From NCBI RefSeq assembly GCF_000784735.1, contig NZ_JSYG01000032.1:62001-126000 (forward strand): 64,000 nucleotides of DNA. Reading direction: 5' to 3'. A program made the translations under genes and the position numbers. The stretch is from Dickeya undicola (lineage in GTDB: Bacteria; Pseudomonadota; Gammaproteobacteria; Enterobacterales; Enterobacteriaceae). The notes under the pieces were generated by a model, which saw nothing but the letters and a program-made list of their open reading frames with translations, ran no database searches and was not told where the DNA came from. Below, piece by piece: positions 28,966-39,225 of the stretch; positions within the stretch are counted from its first letter, which is position 1, and every line of letters starts with the position of its first letter.

Positions 28966-29844
28966 TTACAGCAGACCCGCCTGCTTCATAGCCTGCTCCA
29001 TCACATCACGACCGGCATCGGTCAGCGGTGTCATCGGCAGACGAAGCGTGTCGGTCGCCATCAATCCCAATGCCTTACAGGCCCATTTCACCGGAATCGG
29101 ATTGGGTTCAACAAACAGTTTCTGATGCAACGGCATCAGACGCTGATTCAGACGGCGGGCTTCAACGAAATTCCCTTGCGCCGCCAACTCGCACAACGCC
29201 GCCATTTCGCGGGCTGCGATGTTGGCAGTCACGGAAATCACGCCGTCGCCACCCAGTTGCATGAAGTCCAGCGAGCTGGCGTCGTCGCCGCTCAGCAGGA
29301 TGAAATCTTCATGAACCAGCTCTTGGATCTGACTGACCCGGCTTAAGTTCCCGGTTGCTTCCTTAATGGCGACAATATTTTTGATTTCTGACAACCGGGC
29401 GACGGTTTCCGGCAACATGTCACAACCGGTACGGGACGGCACGTTGTAGAGGATCTGCGGCAGGTCGGTATGCTCGGCAATCGCCTTGAAGTGCAGGAAC
29501 AGGCCGTTCTGCGTCGGCTTGTTGTAATACGGCGTCACGGTCAGGCACCCGGCCACGCCCGTGTCGTTGAAACGCTGGGTGAGGGAAATCGCCTCAGCGG
29601 TCGAATTAGCGCCAGTACCGGCAATAACCGGGATACGGCCATCGCTCAATTCCAGCGTCAGCATCACCACGTCGCCATGCTCATCGTGGCTCAAGGTGGC
29701 GGACTCGCCGGTGGTTCCCACCGACACAATCGCGGAAGTTCCGCTAGCGACATGATAATCAATCAGTTTTTTCAGGCTTGCACGATCAACGGCACCTTTG
29801 TCGTCCATCGGCGTAACCAGAGCAACAATACTACCCGTAAACAT
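28966..29844 (-). CDS. dapA: 4-hydroxy-tetrahydrodipicolinate synthase DapA
   Basis: Condenses pyruvate with aspartate semialdehyde, the committed step to lysine and DAP. ATG 29844 gives 292 residues, the E. coli length; the longer frame adds an unsupported MWRGWP. The Schiff-base lysine is Lys161 in VAIKEATGN, with the GTTGE motif near 44-48 and YNVPSRTG near 133-140. It diverges from gcvR across 147 bases containing two adjacent palindromes. Confidence 0.97.
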   Translation of the reverse strand: MFTGSIVALVTPMDDKGAVDRASLKKLIDYHVASGTSAIVSVGTTGESATLSHDEHGDVVMLTLELSDGRIPVIAGTGANSTAEAISLTQRFNDTGVAGCLTVTPYYNKPTQNGLFLHFKAIAEHTDLPQILYNVPSRTGCDMLPETVARLSEIKNIVAIKEATGNLSRVSQIQELVHEDFILLSGDDASSLDFMQLGGDGVISVTANIAAREMAALCELAAQGNFVEARRLNQRLMPLHQKLFVEPNPIPVKWACKALGLMATDTLRLPMTPLTDAGRDVMEQAMKQAGLL

Positions 29845-29991
29845 TGGCCATCCCCTCCACAAACAAGTGCTTCATGGTACTTTTGACTTCTATGCAAAAG
29901 CAAGCTTGCAACCGCGGTTGTCAGCGCTTGGCAGGTGGTTTTTTTTATGTTTACCATGTTACTCCCAACATTTTGTACAGGAAGCACTATT

Positions 29992-30579
29992 TTGCCGCGC
30001 CCACAAGAACACTATCTGGTCATTACCGCGTTGGGGACCGACCGTCCCGGTATCGTCAACACGATTACCCGCCACGTCAGCAGTTGTGGCTGCAACATTG
30101 AAGATAGCCGACTTGCGATGCTGGGCACGGAGTTCACCTTTATCATGTTGCTGTCCGGCAGTTGGAACGCGATTACGCTCATCGAATCCACCCTGCCGCT
30201 CAAGGGTGCCGAGCTGGATTTGCTGATCGTGATGAAACGCACCGAATCGCAGTCCCGCCCGCCGATGCCCGCCACCGTCTGGGTCAAGGTGGATGTGGCT
30301 GATTCACCACACATCATTGAACGCTTTACCGATCTGTTCGATTCGCATCAAATGAATATCGCTGAGCTGGTGTCCAAAACCCGCCCCGCCGATGGCGATA
30401 TGCCGCCGCAACTGTACATCCAGATTACGGCGCACAGCCCGGCCATGCTGGCAGACTCAATTATTGAGCCAGCCTTTCATCAGCTATGTACAGAACTGCA
30501 CGCGCAAGGCAGTATTAGCGTTGTGAACTATCCACACGTTGTGAACTATCCACAGCACGAAGAGAAAGATGGAGAGTAG
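29992..30579 (+). CDS. gcvR: Glycine cleavage system transcriptional repressor GcvR
   Basis: Two-ACT-domain protein that binds GcvA and blocks activation of the gcv operon when glycine is low. No ATG fits the family start. TTG 29992, behind AGGAAG, gives 195 residues beginning MPRPQEHYLVITALG, aligning with E. coli GcvR (190). ACT domains lie at about 6-85 and 95-180. The C terminus carries an in-frame duplicated VVNYPH repeat absent from E. coli. It is followed two bases later by bcp. Confidence 0.93.
   Translation: MPRPQEHYLVITALGTDRPGIVNTITRHVSSCGCNIEDSRLAMLGTEFTFIMLLSGSWNAITLIESTLPLKGAELDLLIVMKRTESQSRPPMPATVWVKVDVADSPHIIERFTDLFDSHQMNIAELVSKTRPADGDMPPQLYIQITAHSPAMLADSIIEPAFHQLCTELHAQGSISVVNYPHVVNYPQHEEKDGE
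30520..30555 (+). repeat. Tandem 18-base duplication inside gcvR
   Basis: GTTGTGAACTATCCACAC is followed directly by the same unit with G as the last base. It encodes VVNYPH then VVNYPQ near the GcvR C terminus. E. coli has one copy of this segment. Confidence 0.95.
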
Positions 30580-30581
30580 TG

Positions 30582-31049
30582 ATGACCACACTGAAAGCCG
30601 GTGATACTGCACCGAAATTTAGCTTGCCCGACCAGGATGGCGAACAAGTTAATTTGGCCGACTTCCAGGGACAGCGGGTGTTGGTGTATTTCTATCCCAA
30701 GGCCATGACACCAGGTTGCACCGTGCAAGCCTGTGGGCTTCGCGATAACATGGACGAACTGAAAACGCTCGGCGTTGAGGTTCTTGGCATCAGCACCGAT
30801 AAACCGGAAAAATTGTCCCGCTTTACTGAAAAAGAGCTGCTGAACTTTACCCTGCTGGCTGACGAAGACCACCAGGTGGCAGAACAGTTCGGCGTCTGGG
30901 GTGAAAAAACCTTCATGGGGAAAACCTATGACGGTATTCATCGGGTCAGTTTCCTGATCAACGCAGAAGGTAACATCGAACATGTGTTCGATGATTTCAA
31001 AACCAGTAACCACCACGACATCGTGCTGAATTACCTGAAAGGTGCCTGA
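30582..31049 (+). CDS. bcp: Thioredoxin-dependent thiol peroxidase Bcp
   Basis: Atypical two-cysteine peroxiredoxin reducing organic peroxides. ATG 30582 gives 155 residues (E. coli 156). The peroxidatic Cys46 and resolving Cys51 lie in TPGCTVQACG, and the PKAMTPG active-site loop is intact. It begins two bases after the gcvR stop with GGAGAG upstream, so it is co-transcribed with gcvR. A perfect eleven-base stem (31069-31098) follows the stop and may end the transcript, though it lacks a T run. Confidence 0.96.
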   Translation: MTTLKAGDTAPKFSLPDQDGEQVNLADFQGQRVLVYFYPKAMTPGCTVQACGLRDNMDELKTLGVEVLGISTDKPEKLSRFTEKELLNFTLLADEDHQVAEQFGVWGEKTFMGKTYDGIHRVSFLINAEGNIEHVFDDFKTSNHHDIVLNYLKGA

Positions 31050-31223
31050 ACCCTTTCCTTCTCTATTGTTGCCGGTGCAGCGTCTGATGCACCGGCAAAC
31101 TGGCTTTCGCACCGTATTTTCCATTTTTTACGTCGTCTTTTCCCCTACTTGTGTTTCATTGTGTGCCGCCGCTGGCTAAGATGATGGCAATTCTTTCAGG
31201 CTGTACAGAAGGTTGCATCCGTT

Positions 31224-32687
31224 ATGTCCTATCGGCTCAAACAGACGGTTATCGCCATGCTGGCAGGTGTGTTGCTGAGCGCAAGCCCGCAAGGTTTTCC
31301 AGCCAGCACACAGGAAAATCTGCCGGACATCGGCACCACCGCGGGTGGAACACTCAGCATCAACCAGGAACTGGTGATGGGGGATTTCTACCTGCGCCAG
31401 CTACGCGCCGGTGCGCCGCTGATTAACGACCCACTCCTGTTGCAGTACATCAACCAGTTGGGCGGGCGGCTGGTCAAGTCGGCCGACTCCGTGCGAACGC
31501 CGTTCCATTTCTTTTTGGTCAATAACGACGAAATCAACGCCTTTGCCTTTTTTGGCGGCAATGTGGTGCTGCATTCCGGACTGTTCCGCTACGTAGAGAG
31601 TGAAAGCGAGCTGGCCTCGGTACTGGCGCACGAAATCTCCCACGTGACCCAGCGCCATCTGGCGCGCGCGATGGAAGCACAGAAAACCAACGCGCCACTG
31701 GCCTGGGCCGGTGCTTTCGGCTCGCTACTACTGGCGATGGCAAACCCACAAGCCGGTTTCGCCGCGCTGAGCGGCACGCTGGCCGGTGCTCAGCAAAGCG
31801 TTATCAGCTTTACCCAATCCAATGAACAGGAAGCAGACCGTATCGGGATTCAGGTGCTGCAACGTGCCGGATTCGACCCGCAGGCCATGCCCAACTTCCT
31901 GCAACGGCTGGCAGATGCATCCCGTTACGCCACCAAACCGCCAGAAATGCTGCTGACTCACCCGTTACCAGAAAGCCGCCTGTCAGACGCTCGTAACCGT
32001 GCCAACCAGATGAAGTCTAGCCCGGTACATTCCTCGCAGGATTTTCTGTTCGCCAAAGCCCGCGTACTGGGCATGTACGGCTCGCAGGACAACCCCTATG
32101 GTGCCGCCTTGCTGGATAACTGGGCCAAAGGCAACGCACGCGAGCAACTGGCTGCCCAATATGGCCGGGCCATCCGCGCCTATCAGGCCAAGAAATACGA
32201 TGACGCGCGCACCACATTACAACCGCTGCTGGACAAGTCACCGTCTAACCCCTGGTTTCTTGACCTGATGACCGATATTGATATCGGCCAACAGCGTGCC
32301 GATAAGGCGGTCGCTCGCCTACAGAAAGTACCGGATGTACAAGACAACCCGGTGTTGCAGCTCAACCTGGCCAACGCGATGGTGGAAAGTCACAAGTCTG
32401 CCGATGCCATCCGCATTCTGCGCAAATACACGTACACCCACCCGGATGATACAAACGGTTGGGACTTACTGGCGCAGGCTTGTGCCGCGCAAAACATGCG
32501 TAGCGAAGAACTGGCGTCCCGGGCAGAGAGTTTGTCGCTGAACGGCAAACTGGATCAGGCAATCCGCCTGTTAAGCAACGCCAGTTCGCAAAGTAAACTC
32601 GGCAGCATGGATCAGGCGCGCTACGACGCCCGCATCGATCAACTGCGAGCGTTGCAGCAGCGCTTCCGCCCTTATGAGAAATCCTGA
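31224..32687 (+). CDS. bepA: Periplasmic metalloprotease/chaperone BepA
   Basis: M48 protease that assists or degrades stalled LptD and other outer-membrane proteins. It has 487 residues with an N-terminal signal sequence (about 1-28). The zinc motif HEISH is at 136-140, exactly E. coli numbering, with the third-ligand region NEQEADRIG near 201. The C-terminal half (about 310-485) is TPR repeats that dock on BAM and LptD. It is followed after 14 bases by yfgD. Confidence 0.96.
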   Translation: MSYRLKQTVIAMLAGVLLSASPQGFPASTQENLPDIGTTAGGTLSINQELVMGDFYLRQLRAGAPLINDPLLLQYINQLGGRLVKSADSVRTPFHFFLVNNDEINAFAFFGGNVVLHSGLFRYVESESELASVLAHEISHVTQRHLARAMEAQKTNAPLAWAGAFGSLLLAMANPQAGFAALSGTLAGAQQSVISFTQSNEQEADRIGIQVLQRAGFDPQAMPNFLQRLADASRYATKPPEMLLTHPLPESRLSDARNRANQMKSSPVHSSQDFLFAKARVLGMYGSQDNPYGAALLDNWAKGNAREQLAAQYGRAIRAYQAKKYDDARTTLQPLLDKSPSNPWFLDLMTDIDIGQQRADKAVARLQKVPDVQDNPVLQLNLANAMVESHKSADAIRILRKYTYTHPDDTNGWDLLAQACAAQNMRSEELASRAESLSLNGKLDQAIRLLSNASSQSKLGSMDQARYDARIDQLRALQQRFRPYEKS

Positions 32688-32701
32688 AAAAGGTGAGTTG
32701 A

Positions 32702-33058
32702 ATGACTAAACCGGTGACCATTTATCATAATCCCCGCTGCTCCAAGAGCCGCGAAACCCTGGCATTACTTCAGCAGCAAGGCATCGAACCGGAAGTGGTG
32801 CTGTATCTGGACACACCGCCAGATGCCGCCACGCTCGGTAACCTGCTCAAACAACTGGGTTTTGCCAGCGCGCGTGAACTGATGCGCCGTAAAGAAGAGC
32901 TATACCGCGAGTTGAATCTGGCCGACGAGAGCCTGACGGAAACACAGCTGATTCAGGCGCTGGTGGACCATCCCAAACTGATTGAACGCCCGATCGTTGT
33001 CGCCAACGGCAAGGCTAAACTGGGTCGACCGCCGGAGCAGGTGCTGGATATTCTGTGA
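32702..33058 (+). CDS. yfgD: ArsC-family reductase YfgD
   Basis: 118-residue arsenate-reductase-like protein (E. coli YfgD 119). The active cysteine is Cys13 in NPRCSKSRETL, and the anion-binding C-terminal motif ERPIVVANGKAKLGRPPE is conserved. A true arsenate role is not shown, since no ars operon is near. It follows bepA, as in E. coli, and converges on hda. Confidence 0.93.
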   Translation: MTKPVTIYHNPRCSKSRETLALLQQQGIEPEVVLYLDTPPDAATLGNLLKQLGFASARELMRRKEELYRELNLADESLTETQLIQALVDHPKLIERPIVVANGKAKLGRPPEQVLDIL

Positions 33059-33067
33059 CGAGAGGCA

Positions 33068-33769
33068 CTATAGACCGAGGATCTCTTTGACGAAAGGAAT
33101 CGTCAGCTTACGCTGAGCGGTAATGGAAGCATGGTCCAGTTGATCCAACGTCATGAACAGCGTGCGCATCTCCCGATCCAGTCGTTTCAGCAGAAAACGG
33201 CTGACATCTTCCGGCAGTTCAAAACCACGTAGCCGGGCGCGTAACTGTAACGCTTCGCCTTTCTCTTCATCCGACAGCGGCTGTAAACGGTAGATCTGCC
33301 CCCAATCGAGACGGGACGCCAGGTCTGCCAGTTGCAGATTGATCTGACGAGGTGGACGATCACCGGTAATCAACAGCCGGGTGCGCCCGCCTTCCTGAAT
33401 GCGGTTATACAGATTGAACATCGCCATTTCCCACACCTCGTCGCCAGCGATCGACTCGATATTGTCGATGCAGACCAACGCCAACTGTTCCATTCCTTCC
33501 AGCACGTCTGGAACAAAATAGGCGCGTTTATCCAGCGGCACATAACCGACCGCACGACCGAGGCGGGATAATTCTGCGCAGGCAGCATGTAATAGGTGGC
33601 TACGCCCGCCGCCTTCACGCGACCAGAAATAGATGTAGCTGCCATGTTCCTGATCCAGCGTCGTGTGGATAGCAGCCAGCAGAGACGTGTTTTCTCCCGG
33701 ATAGAAACTGGCAAAAGTTTCGTCATCGGGTAAATAGAGTGGCAATGATAACTGTGCCGGAGTGTTCAG
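33068..33769 (-). CDS. hda: Replication-regulatory AAA+ protein Hda (CTG start)
   Basis: DnaA-related protein that, bound to the sliding clamp, stimulates ATP hydrolysis by DnaA (RIDA) to prevent re-initiation. The family start [11 protein letters not shown] corresponds to CTG at 33769, giving 233 residues, exactly the E. coli length. A GAGGTG ribosome site lies five bases upstream. The alternative GTG at 33775 is itself part of that site. E. coli hda is also reported to start with CTG. The clamp-binding QLSLPL is at residues 6-11, Walker-type [11 protein letters not shown] near 55 and sensor region LITGDRPP near 140. Confidence 0.95.
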   Translation of the reverse strand: MNTPAQLSLPLYLPDDETFASFYPGENTSLLAAIHTTLDQEHGSYIYFWSREGGGRSHLLHAACAELSRLGRAVGYVPLDKRAYFVPDVLEGMEQLALVCIDNIESIAGDEVWEMAMFNLYNRIQEGGRTRLLITGDRPPRQINLQLADLASRLDWGQIYRLQPLSDEEKGEALQLRARLRGFELPEDVSRFLLKRLDREMRTLFMTLDQLDHASITAQRKLTIPFVKEILGL

Positions 33770-33890
33770 AAGCACCTCAAACCAAACAGGCAGGAAAACG
33801 AATCAAGTTTAGCATAGAAACCTTTTGCGATTGAACCGTCAACCGGCCGCTTCGCCGTCTGGCCCGCCAGCGCACCGGCGGGCCACGACA

Positions 33891-35180
33891 TTACTGCGCA
33901 GAAGCCTTGTCGTCCGTCTCGTCAATCACCTCTTCTTCCTTACGGAATACGCTGATGACGCGAAACAGCAGACTCAGGAACACGCCCACTACGGTTGCCA
34001 GTGCCATGCCTTTTAACTCGACAGCACCCAGATGGATCTTCGCACCGCTAACACCGATGATCAGGATCACTGAGGTCAGAATCAGATTCTGCGCCTTGTT
34101 GTAATCCACTTTAGATTCGATCAGTACCCGGATACCGGACGCGCCGATAACCCCGTACAGCAGCAACGACACGCCACCCATCACCGGCACAGGGACGGCC
34201 TGAATCGCAGCGGCCAGTTTACCTACACAGGAAAGCAGGACAGCAAGCACCGCCGCACCGCCAATCACCCAGGTACTGTAAACCTTGGTGATCGCCAGCA
34301 CGCCGATATTCTCGCCATAGGTGGTATTCGGCGTTGAGCCAAAGAAACCGGACAACATGGTGGACACGCCGTTGGCAAACAGGGAACGGTGCAGGCCTGG
34401 GTCGCGCACCAGATCTTTTTTCACGATATTGGCGGTCACGACCAGATGACCAATATGTTCGGCAATCACCACCAGCGCGGCGGGCAGCACCGTCAGCATC
34501 GCTACCCACTCAAAACGCGGCGTGTAGAATGTTGGCAGCGCAAACCAGTGAGCCTGAGCGATCGGTGCCAGATCCACCACCCCCATAAAGAAGGAGAGTG
34601 CATACCCCACCAATACCCCGATCAGAATCGGGATGATGGCCAGAAAACCGCGAAACAGCACGGACCCGAGTATGGTTACCCCCAGCGTCACCAGCGAAAT
34701 GATGACGGTTTTGCTATCCATATCGGCACCCGCGGCAGGCAACAGCCCCGCCATGTTGGCAGCCACACCCGCCAGTTCCAGACCAATCACCGCGACAATC
34801 GCGCCCATCGCTGCAGGCGGGAAAATCACATTCAACCAACCCGTCCCGGCTTTTTTCACCAGCAATGCCACCAAACAAAACAGCGCACCACACAGGATGA
34901 AACCACCTAACGCCACTTCATAGCCCAGCGGTAACAGCAGCAATACCGGCGAAATAAAGGCAAAGCTGGAACCGAGATAAGCCGGAATCTTGCCTCTACA
35001 GATAAACAGATAAAGCAATGTGCCGATGCCGTTGAACAGCAGCACCGTCGCCGGGTTAACCTTGAACAGAATCGGCACCAGCACGGTGGCACCAAACATG
35101 GCGAACAGATGCTGGAAACTCAGCGGTATAGTTTGCAGCAGCGGGGGGCGTTCACTGACGCCGATGGCGCGACGAGTCAT
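33891..35180 (-). CDS. uraA: Uracil permease UraA
   Basis: Proton-coupled uracil importer of the NAT/NCS2 family. It is 429 residues, the E. coli length, with about fourteen hydrophobic segments. Family motifs include FGATVLVPILFKVNPATVL at the N terminus, AEHIGHLV near 241 (substrate glutamate) and GFFGSTPNTTYGENIGV near 280-296. The start lies behind GAGG. It follows upp, with a terminator hairpin and a second hairpin in the 176-base gap. Confidence 0.97.
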   Translation of the reverse strand: MTRRAIGVSERPPLLQTIPLSFQHLFAMFGATVLVPILFKVNPATVLLFNGIGTLLYLFICRGKIPAYLGSSFAFISPVLLLLPLGYEVALGGFILCGALFCLVALLVKKAGTGWLNVIFPPAAMGAIVAVIGLELAGVAANMAGLLPAAGADMDSKTVIISLVTLGVTILGSVLFRGFLAIIPILIGVLVGYALSFFMGVVDLAPIAQAHWFALPTFYTPRFEWVAMLTVLPAALVVIAEHIGHLVVTANIVKKDLVRDPGLHRSLFANGVSTMLSGFFGSTPNTTYGENIGVLAITKVYSTWVIGGAAVLAVLLSCVGKLAAAIQAVPVPVMGGVSLLLYGVIGASGIRVLIESKVDYNKAQNLILTSVILIIGVSGAKIHLGAVELKGMALATVVGVFLSLLFRVISVFRKEEEVIDETDDKASAQ

Positions 35181-35324
35181 CGTGTTTTCCTCTGTACCTC
35201 AGACTGAAAAATACCGGGGAACCCGGCAGAAAGTTCAGCACCAACGCACTGGTGCTGAAAAAATGTCGCCATCCGTGGTATGCGTAAGCCACTCCGTCAC
35301 ACCAGCCGCGGCCGTGGCGTACGC

Positions 35325-35351
35325 AAAAAAAAGCCGACTCTACAGTCGGCT
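35325..35351 (-). terminator. Terminator/attenuator between upp and uraA
   Basis: On the minus strand AGCCGACT and AGTCGGCT form an eight-base stem followed by eight T, five bases after the upp stop. With uraA downstream it should reduce rather than abolish read-through. A second hairpin, TTCAGCACCA with TGGTGCTGAA (35234-35259), lies in the uraA leader. Confidence 0.85.
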
Positions 35352-35356
35352 AAATA

Positions 35357-35983
35357 TCATTTAGTACCAAACAGCTTGTCGCCTGCATCACCCAGGCCCG
35401 GCATGATGTAGCCGTGTTCATTAAGCCCCTTGTCAATCGAGGCGGTGTACAGTTCCACATCTGGGTGCGCTTTCTCCAGCGCGGCGATCCCTTCCGGTGC
35501 CGCAACCAGCACCAGCACCTTGATACTACGGCAACCCGCTTTTTTCAGCAGATCAATCGTCGCGATCATCGAGCCGCCGGTCGCCAGCATCGGGTCCACC
35601 ACCAGCGCCATACGCTCATCAATATTGGAAGCCAGTTTCTGAAAATAAGGCACCGGCTCCAGCGTCTGTTCGTCACGGTACATCCCGACCACACTGATAC
35701 GCGCGCTGGGCACGTTTTCCAGCACCCCTTCCATCATGCCAAGACCGGCACGCAGAATCGGCACCACAGTAATTTTCTTACCTTTGATCTGGTCTACTTC
35801 GACCGGGCCGCACCAGCCTTCGATGGTTACCTTTTCCGTTGCCAGGTCAGCGGTGGCTTCGTAGGTCAGCAAACTGCCGACTTCAGACGCCAGTTCACGG
35901 AAACGCTTGGTACTGACATCGTGTTCGCGCATCAGACCCAGTTTATGTTTGACGAGCGGGTGTTTCACCTCGACGATTTTCAT
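35357..35983 (-). CDS. upp: Uracil phosphoribosyltransferase Upp
   Basis: Salvages uracil to UMP using PRPP. ATG 35983 behind GAAAGAG gives 208 residues, the E. coli length. The longer frame to 36016 adds eleven unsupported residues. The PRPP loop [13 protein letters not shown] (about 128-140) and C-terminal uracil-binding [16 protein letters not shown] are clear. It pairs with uraA downstream and diverges from purMN. Confidence 0.97.
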   Translation of the reverse strand: MKIVEVKHPLVKHKLGLMREHDVSTKRFRELASEVGSLLTYEATADLATEKVTIEGWCGPVEVDQIKGKKITVVPILRAGLGMMEGVLENVPSARISVVGMYRDEQTLEPVPYFQKLASNIDERMALVVDPMLATGGSMIATIDLLKKAGCRSIKVLVLVAAPEGIAALEKAHPDVELYTASIDKGLNEHGYIMPGLGDAGDKLFGTK

Positions 35984-36175
35984 TACTCTTTCTCCCCATC
36001 GGCAGTGGACGGCCAAAAAAATCGCGGGATTATACCGCTTTTTCGAAGGTACGCCATAGATTCAAGTCTGATCCAAATCAAGCCGAAACGGAAATTATTG
36101 CGAGCCAGTCCGCACACCGATGTGCAACGACTGTCAACCCGGCCAGCCGAAACCACCACAGGGTAAAGACACCGC

Positions 36176-36191
36176 TCGCAAACGTTTGCTT
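36176..36191. promoter_or_regulatory. PurR operator upstream of purM
   Basis: TCGCAAACGTTTGCTT contains the perfect palindrome GCAAACGTTTGC (36178-36189), matching the PurR consensus ACGCAAACGTTTGCGT at all but the outermost bases. It lies 64 bases before the purM GTG, in the expected promoter position. Confidence 0.92.
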
Positions 36192-36254
36192 ACGCTGTTA
36201 GAATTAGCGCGCTCCATTTTTTAAACCAATCGTAACCTCCGTGGGGACTCCGCA

Positions 36255-37292
36255 GTGACCGATAAAACCTCTCTCAGCTATAAAGACGCAGGCGTGGATA
36301 TTGATGCTGGCAATGCATTGGTAGACCGTATCAAAGGTGTAGTGAAACAGACCCGTCGCCCGGAAGTCATGGGTGGATTGGGCGGTTTCGGTGCCCTGTG
36401 CGCCTTACCGCAAAAATACCGTGAACCGGTGCTGGTTTCCGGTACAGACGGTGTCGGCACCAAGCTGCGTCTGGCGATGGACCTGCAGCGTCACGATACG
36501 ATTGGTATCGACCTGGTGGCGATGTGCGTCAACGACCTGGTGGTACAGGGTGCCGAACCGCTGTTCTTCCTGGACTATTACGCCACCGGCAAGCTGGATG
36601 TAGACACCGCAGCCCGCGTTATCACCGGTATTGCCGAAGGCTGTAAACAGTCTGGCTGCGCGCTGGTTGGTGGTGAAACCGCCGAAATGCCCGGTATGTA
36701 CCACGGCGACGATTATGATGTCGCAGGCTTCTGTGTCGGCGTAGTGGAAAAAGCCGAGATTATCGATGGCAGCAAAGTACGTGAAGGCGACGCGTTGATC
36801 GCACTGGCCTCTAGCGGCCCGCATTCCAACGGCTACTCGCTGATCCGCAAGATCCTCGAAGTGAGCGGTGCTAACCCGGAACAGGTTCAACTGGATGGCA
36901 AACCGCTGGCTGACCATCTGCTGGCTCCGACCAAAATCTACGTCAAATCGGTACTGTCACTGATCGAAAACGTGGACGTTCATGCCATTTCTCACCTGAC
37001 CGGTGGCGGCTTCTGGGAAAACATCCCACGCGTACTGCCGGAAGGTATGCAGGCAACCATCAACGAATCCAGTTGGCAATGGCCCGCAGTGTTCGAGTGG
37101 CTGCAGCAAAGCGGCAACGTCAGCCGCCATGAAATGTACCGTACCTTTAACTGCGGTGTCGGCATGATTATCGCCCTACCAGCGGATCAGGCGGAGAAAG
37201 CCATCGCCCACCTCAATGCCAACGGTGAAACCGCCTGGAATATCGGCGTCATTACCCGTACCAATGGCGGAGAGACAGTGGTTATTCAGTGA
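36255..37292 (+). CDS. purM: AIR synthetase PurM
   Basis: Closes the imidazole ring (FGAM to AIR) in purine synthesis with ATP. GTG 36255 gives 345 residues, the E. coli length, starting [20 protein letters not shown]. Conserved [44 protein letters not shown] and [13 protein letters not shown] are intact. Its TGA shares a base with the purN ATG (TGATG). PurR regulation is inferred from the upstream box. Confidence 0.98.
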   Translation: MTDKTSLSYKDAGVDIDAGNALVDRIKGVVKQTRRPEVMGGLGGFGALCALPQKYREPVLVSGTDGVGTKLRLAMDLQRHDTIGIDLVAMCVNDLVVQGAEPLFFLDYYATGKLDVDTAARVITGIAEGCKQSGCALVGGETAEMPGMYHGDDYDVAGFCVGVVEKAEIIDGSKVREGDALIALASSGPHSNGYSLIRKILEVSGANPEQVQLDGKPLADHLLAPTKIYVKSVLSLIENVDVHAISHLTGGGFWENIPRVLPEGMQATINESSWQWPAVFEWLQQSGNVSRHEMYRTFNCGVGMIIALPADQAEKAIAHLNANGETAWNIGVITRTNGGETVVIQ

Positions 37293-37930
37293 TGAAAAAC
37301 ATCGTTGTCCTGATTTCAGGTCAGGGAAGCAATCTGCAGGCGTTGATCGACGCCTGTCAGAGCGGCCGCATCGCAGGGCGAATTACCGCCGTATTCAGTA
37401 ACAATCCAGAAGCTTTCGGTCTGGAGCGTGCGCGCGACGCAGGTATTGCTGCTCACGCGTTGTTACCCGGCAATTACGCCAGTCGTAGCGATTTCGATGA
37501 CGCGCTGGCTGCCGAAGTCGAGAAATATCAGCCCGACGTCGTGGTGCTGGCTGGATACATGCGTATCCTCAGTGCCGGATTTGTGGCGCGTTTCCCTGGC
37601 AAAATGCTGAATATCCATCCCTCGCTGCTGCCGAAATACCCTGGTCTGCACACCCATCGTAAAGCGTTGGAAAACGGCGACAGCGAGCACGGCACCTCGG
37701 TGCATTTCGTGACCGAAGAGCTGGACGGCGGCCCGGTGATCCTACAGGCCAGAGTGCCGGTTTTCTCCGATGACAGCGAACAGGACGTACTGGAACGGGT
37801 GCAAACACAGGAGCACAGCATCTACCCGCTGGTAGTGGGTTGGTTTTTGGCTGGGCGACTGGTGCTACGCGACAATCAAGCCTGGCTGGACGGTAACGTC
37901 ATCCCAGCCAGCGGTTACGCCGCCGAGTAA
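37292..37930 (+). CDS. purN: Phosphoribosylglycinamide formyltransferase PurN
   Basis: Transfers a formyl group from 10-formyl-THF to GAR. ATG 37292 gives 212 residues, as in E. coli. The phosphate loop ISGQGSNLQAL (about 8-18) and catalytic residues Asn, His and Asp in LNIHPSLLPKYPG and HFVTEELDGGPVI are present. It overlaps purM. No clear terminator was seen before the galS regulatory region. Confidence 0.97.
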   Translation: MKNIVVLISGQGSNLQALIDACQSGRIAGRITAVFSNNPEAFGLERARDAGIAAHALLPGNYASRSDFDDALAAEVEKYQPDVVVLAGYMRILSAGFVARFPGKMLNIHPSLLPKYPGLHTHRKALENGDSEHGTSVHFVTEELDGGPVILQARVPVFSDDSEQDVLERVQTQEHSIYPLVVGWFLAGRLVLRDNQAWLDGNVIPASGYAAE

Positions 37931-38066
37931 ACCGTTCCCACCCTACCCGCCCTGGCACTTTGCCGGGGCGTTTCTCTCAGTGATACTCTCCAGCACGCGT
38001 CGTCACGCTCGTTCGCCATCTGTCTTTCCAGATAATGACCTTCGTCACAAAGGTTACAGAATTGTA

Positions 38067-38127
38067 TGTAACCGCTTTCATTGCTGTGACCTGACTCACG
38101 CAGTCTTTCCATAACGCCTGACAGAAT
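38067..38127 (+). promoter_or_regulatory. galS promoter region: GalR/GalS operator, CRP site and -10
   Basis: TGTAACCGCTTTCAT (38067-38081) is a GalR/GalS operator, the same core as before mglB. TGTGACCTGACTCACG (38085-38100) is a good CRP site (TGTGA-N6-TCACG). CAGAAT at 38122-38127 is placed as a -10 element for a CRP site centred about 41.5 bases upstream of the start. This predicts autoregulation and glucose repression of galS. Confidence 0.8.
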
Positions 38128-38190
38128 AGGCTCGGACAGCTTGAGTGTCGGGGTCGCCCTCATGAACTTTTTCCTCTGTGGTGAGTATTG

Positions 38191-39189
38191 ATGATTACCA
38201 TCCGTGATGTCGCGCGCCAGGCAGGCGTTTCCATCGCCACCGTTTCCCGCGTGCTCAATAACAGCAGCTCGGTTACCCAGCAGACGCGCGACCTGGTTCT
38301 GCAGACGGTCGAGCAGTTAGGCTACCGCCCCAACGCCAATGCACAGGCGTTGGCCACCCAGGTCAGCGATACTATCGGCGTGGTGGTGATGGACGTGTCG
38401 GACCCGTTTTTCGGCGCGATGGTGAAAGCGGTAGATACCGTAGCGCAACGCTGGCAAAAACATGTACTGATTAACAACTCCTATCATCAGGAAGAAAAGG
38501 AGCGGCACGCCATCGAAGTGCTGATCCGTCAGCGTTGTAACGCTCTGATCGTACATGCTAAAGCGCTATCTGACGCAGAACTGACAGGTTTTATGGATCA
38601 GGTGCCAGGCATGGTGCTGATCAACCGATTGTTGCCGAATTATCCCCATCGCTGCGTGAGTCTTGATAATGTCAGCGGCGCAATGATGGCAACCCGAATG
38701 CTGTTACAACAAGGGCATCAGCGCATCGGCTATCTCCGCTCCAGTCACCCGATAGAGGACGTGACAGAACGCCTTACCGGCTGGCGACAGGCGTTGCAGG
38801 AACAAGGCATCGAGCCACCCGATGAGTGGATTGCCAATGGCGAACCAGACTTGCAGGGGGGCGAAGCGGCCATGGTGGAACTGCTGGGACGCAACCAACA
38901 ACTGACGGCGGTATTTGCCTACAACGATGGTATGGCGGCGGGAGCACTGATGTCGTTGAAAGATAATGGTATTCCTGTGCCGGAGCGGTTTTCGGTCATC
39001 GGTTTCGATGATATTCCGATTTCCCGCTACACCGACCCACGCCTGACAACCATTCGCTACCCTATTGTTTCTATGGCAAAAATCGCTACAGAACTGGCAC
39101 TAAAAGGCGCGGCCGGGCTGCTGGACCCCACCGCCAGGCACTGCTTCATGCCAACGCTGGTACGGCGGCATTCGGTGGCTCCCCGGTAA
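38191..39189 (+). CDS. galS: LacI-family repressor GalS (galactose isorepressor)
   Basis: Represses the mgl operon and is induced by galactose. ATG 38191 gives 332 residues. The N-terminal LacI helix-turn-helix ([20 protein letters not shown]) and hinge [11 protein letters not shown] are near-identical to E. coli GalS, followed by a periplasmic-binding-like effector domain (about 60-330). C-terminal [21 protein letters not shown] and [12 protein letters not shown] match GalS rather than GalR, as does its place directly before mglBAC. Confidence 0.93.
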   Translation: MITIRDVARQAGVSIATVSRVLNNSSSVTQQTRDLVLQTVEQLGYRPNANAQALATQVSDTIGVVVMDVSDPFFGAMVKAVDTVAQRWQKHVLINNSYHQEEKERHAIEVLIRQRCNALIVHAKALSDAELTGFMDQVPGMVLINRLLPNYPHRCVSLDNVSGAMMATRMLLQQGHQRIGYLRSSHPIEDVTERLTGWRQALQEQGIEPPDEWIANGEPDLQGGEAAMVELLGRNQQLTAVFAYNDGMAAGALMSLKDNGIPVPERFSVIGFDDIPISRYTDPRLTTIRYPIVSMAKIATELALKGAAGLLDPTARHCFMPTLVRRHSVAPR

Positions 39190-39225
39190 AATGTGGAGAC
39201 GGTCACTAATTCATTCAAATCATCC

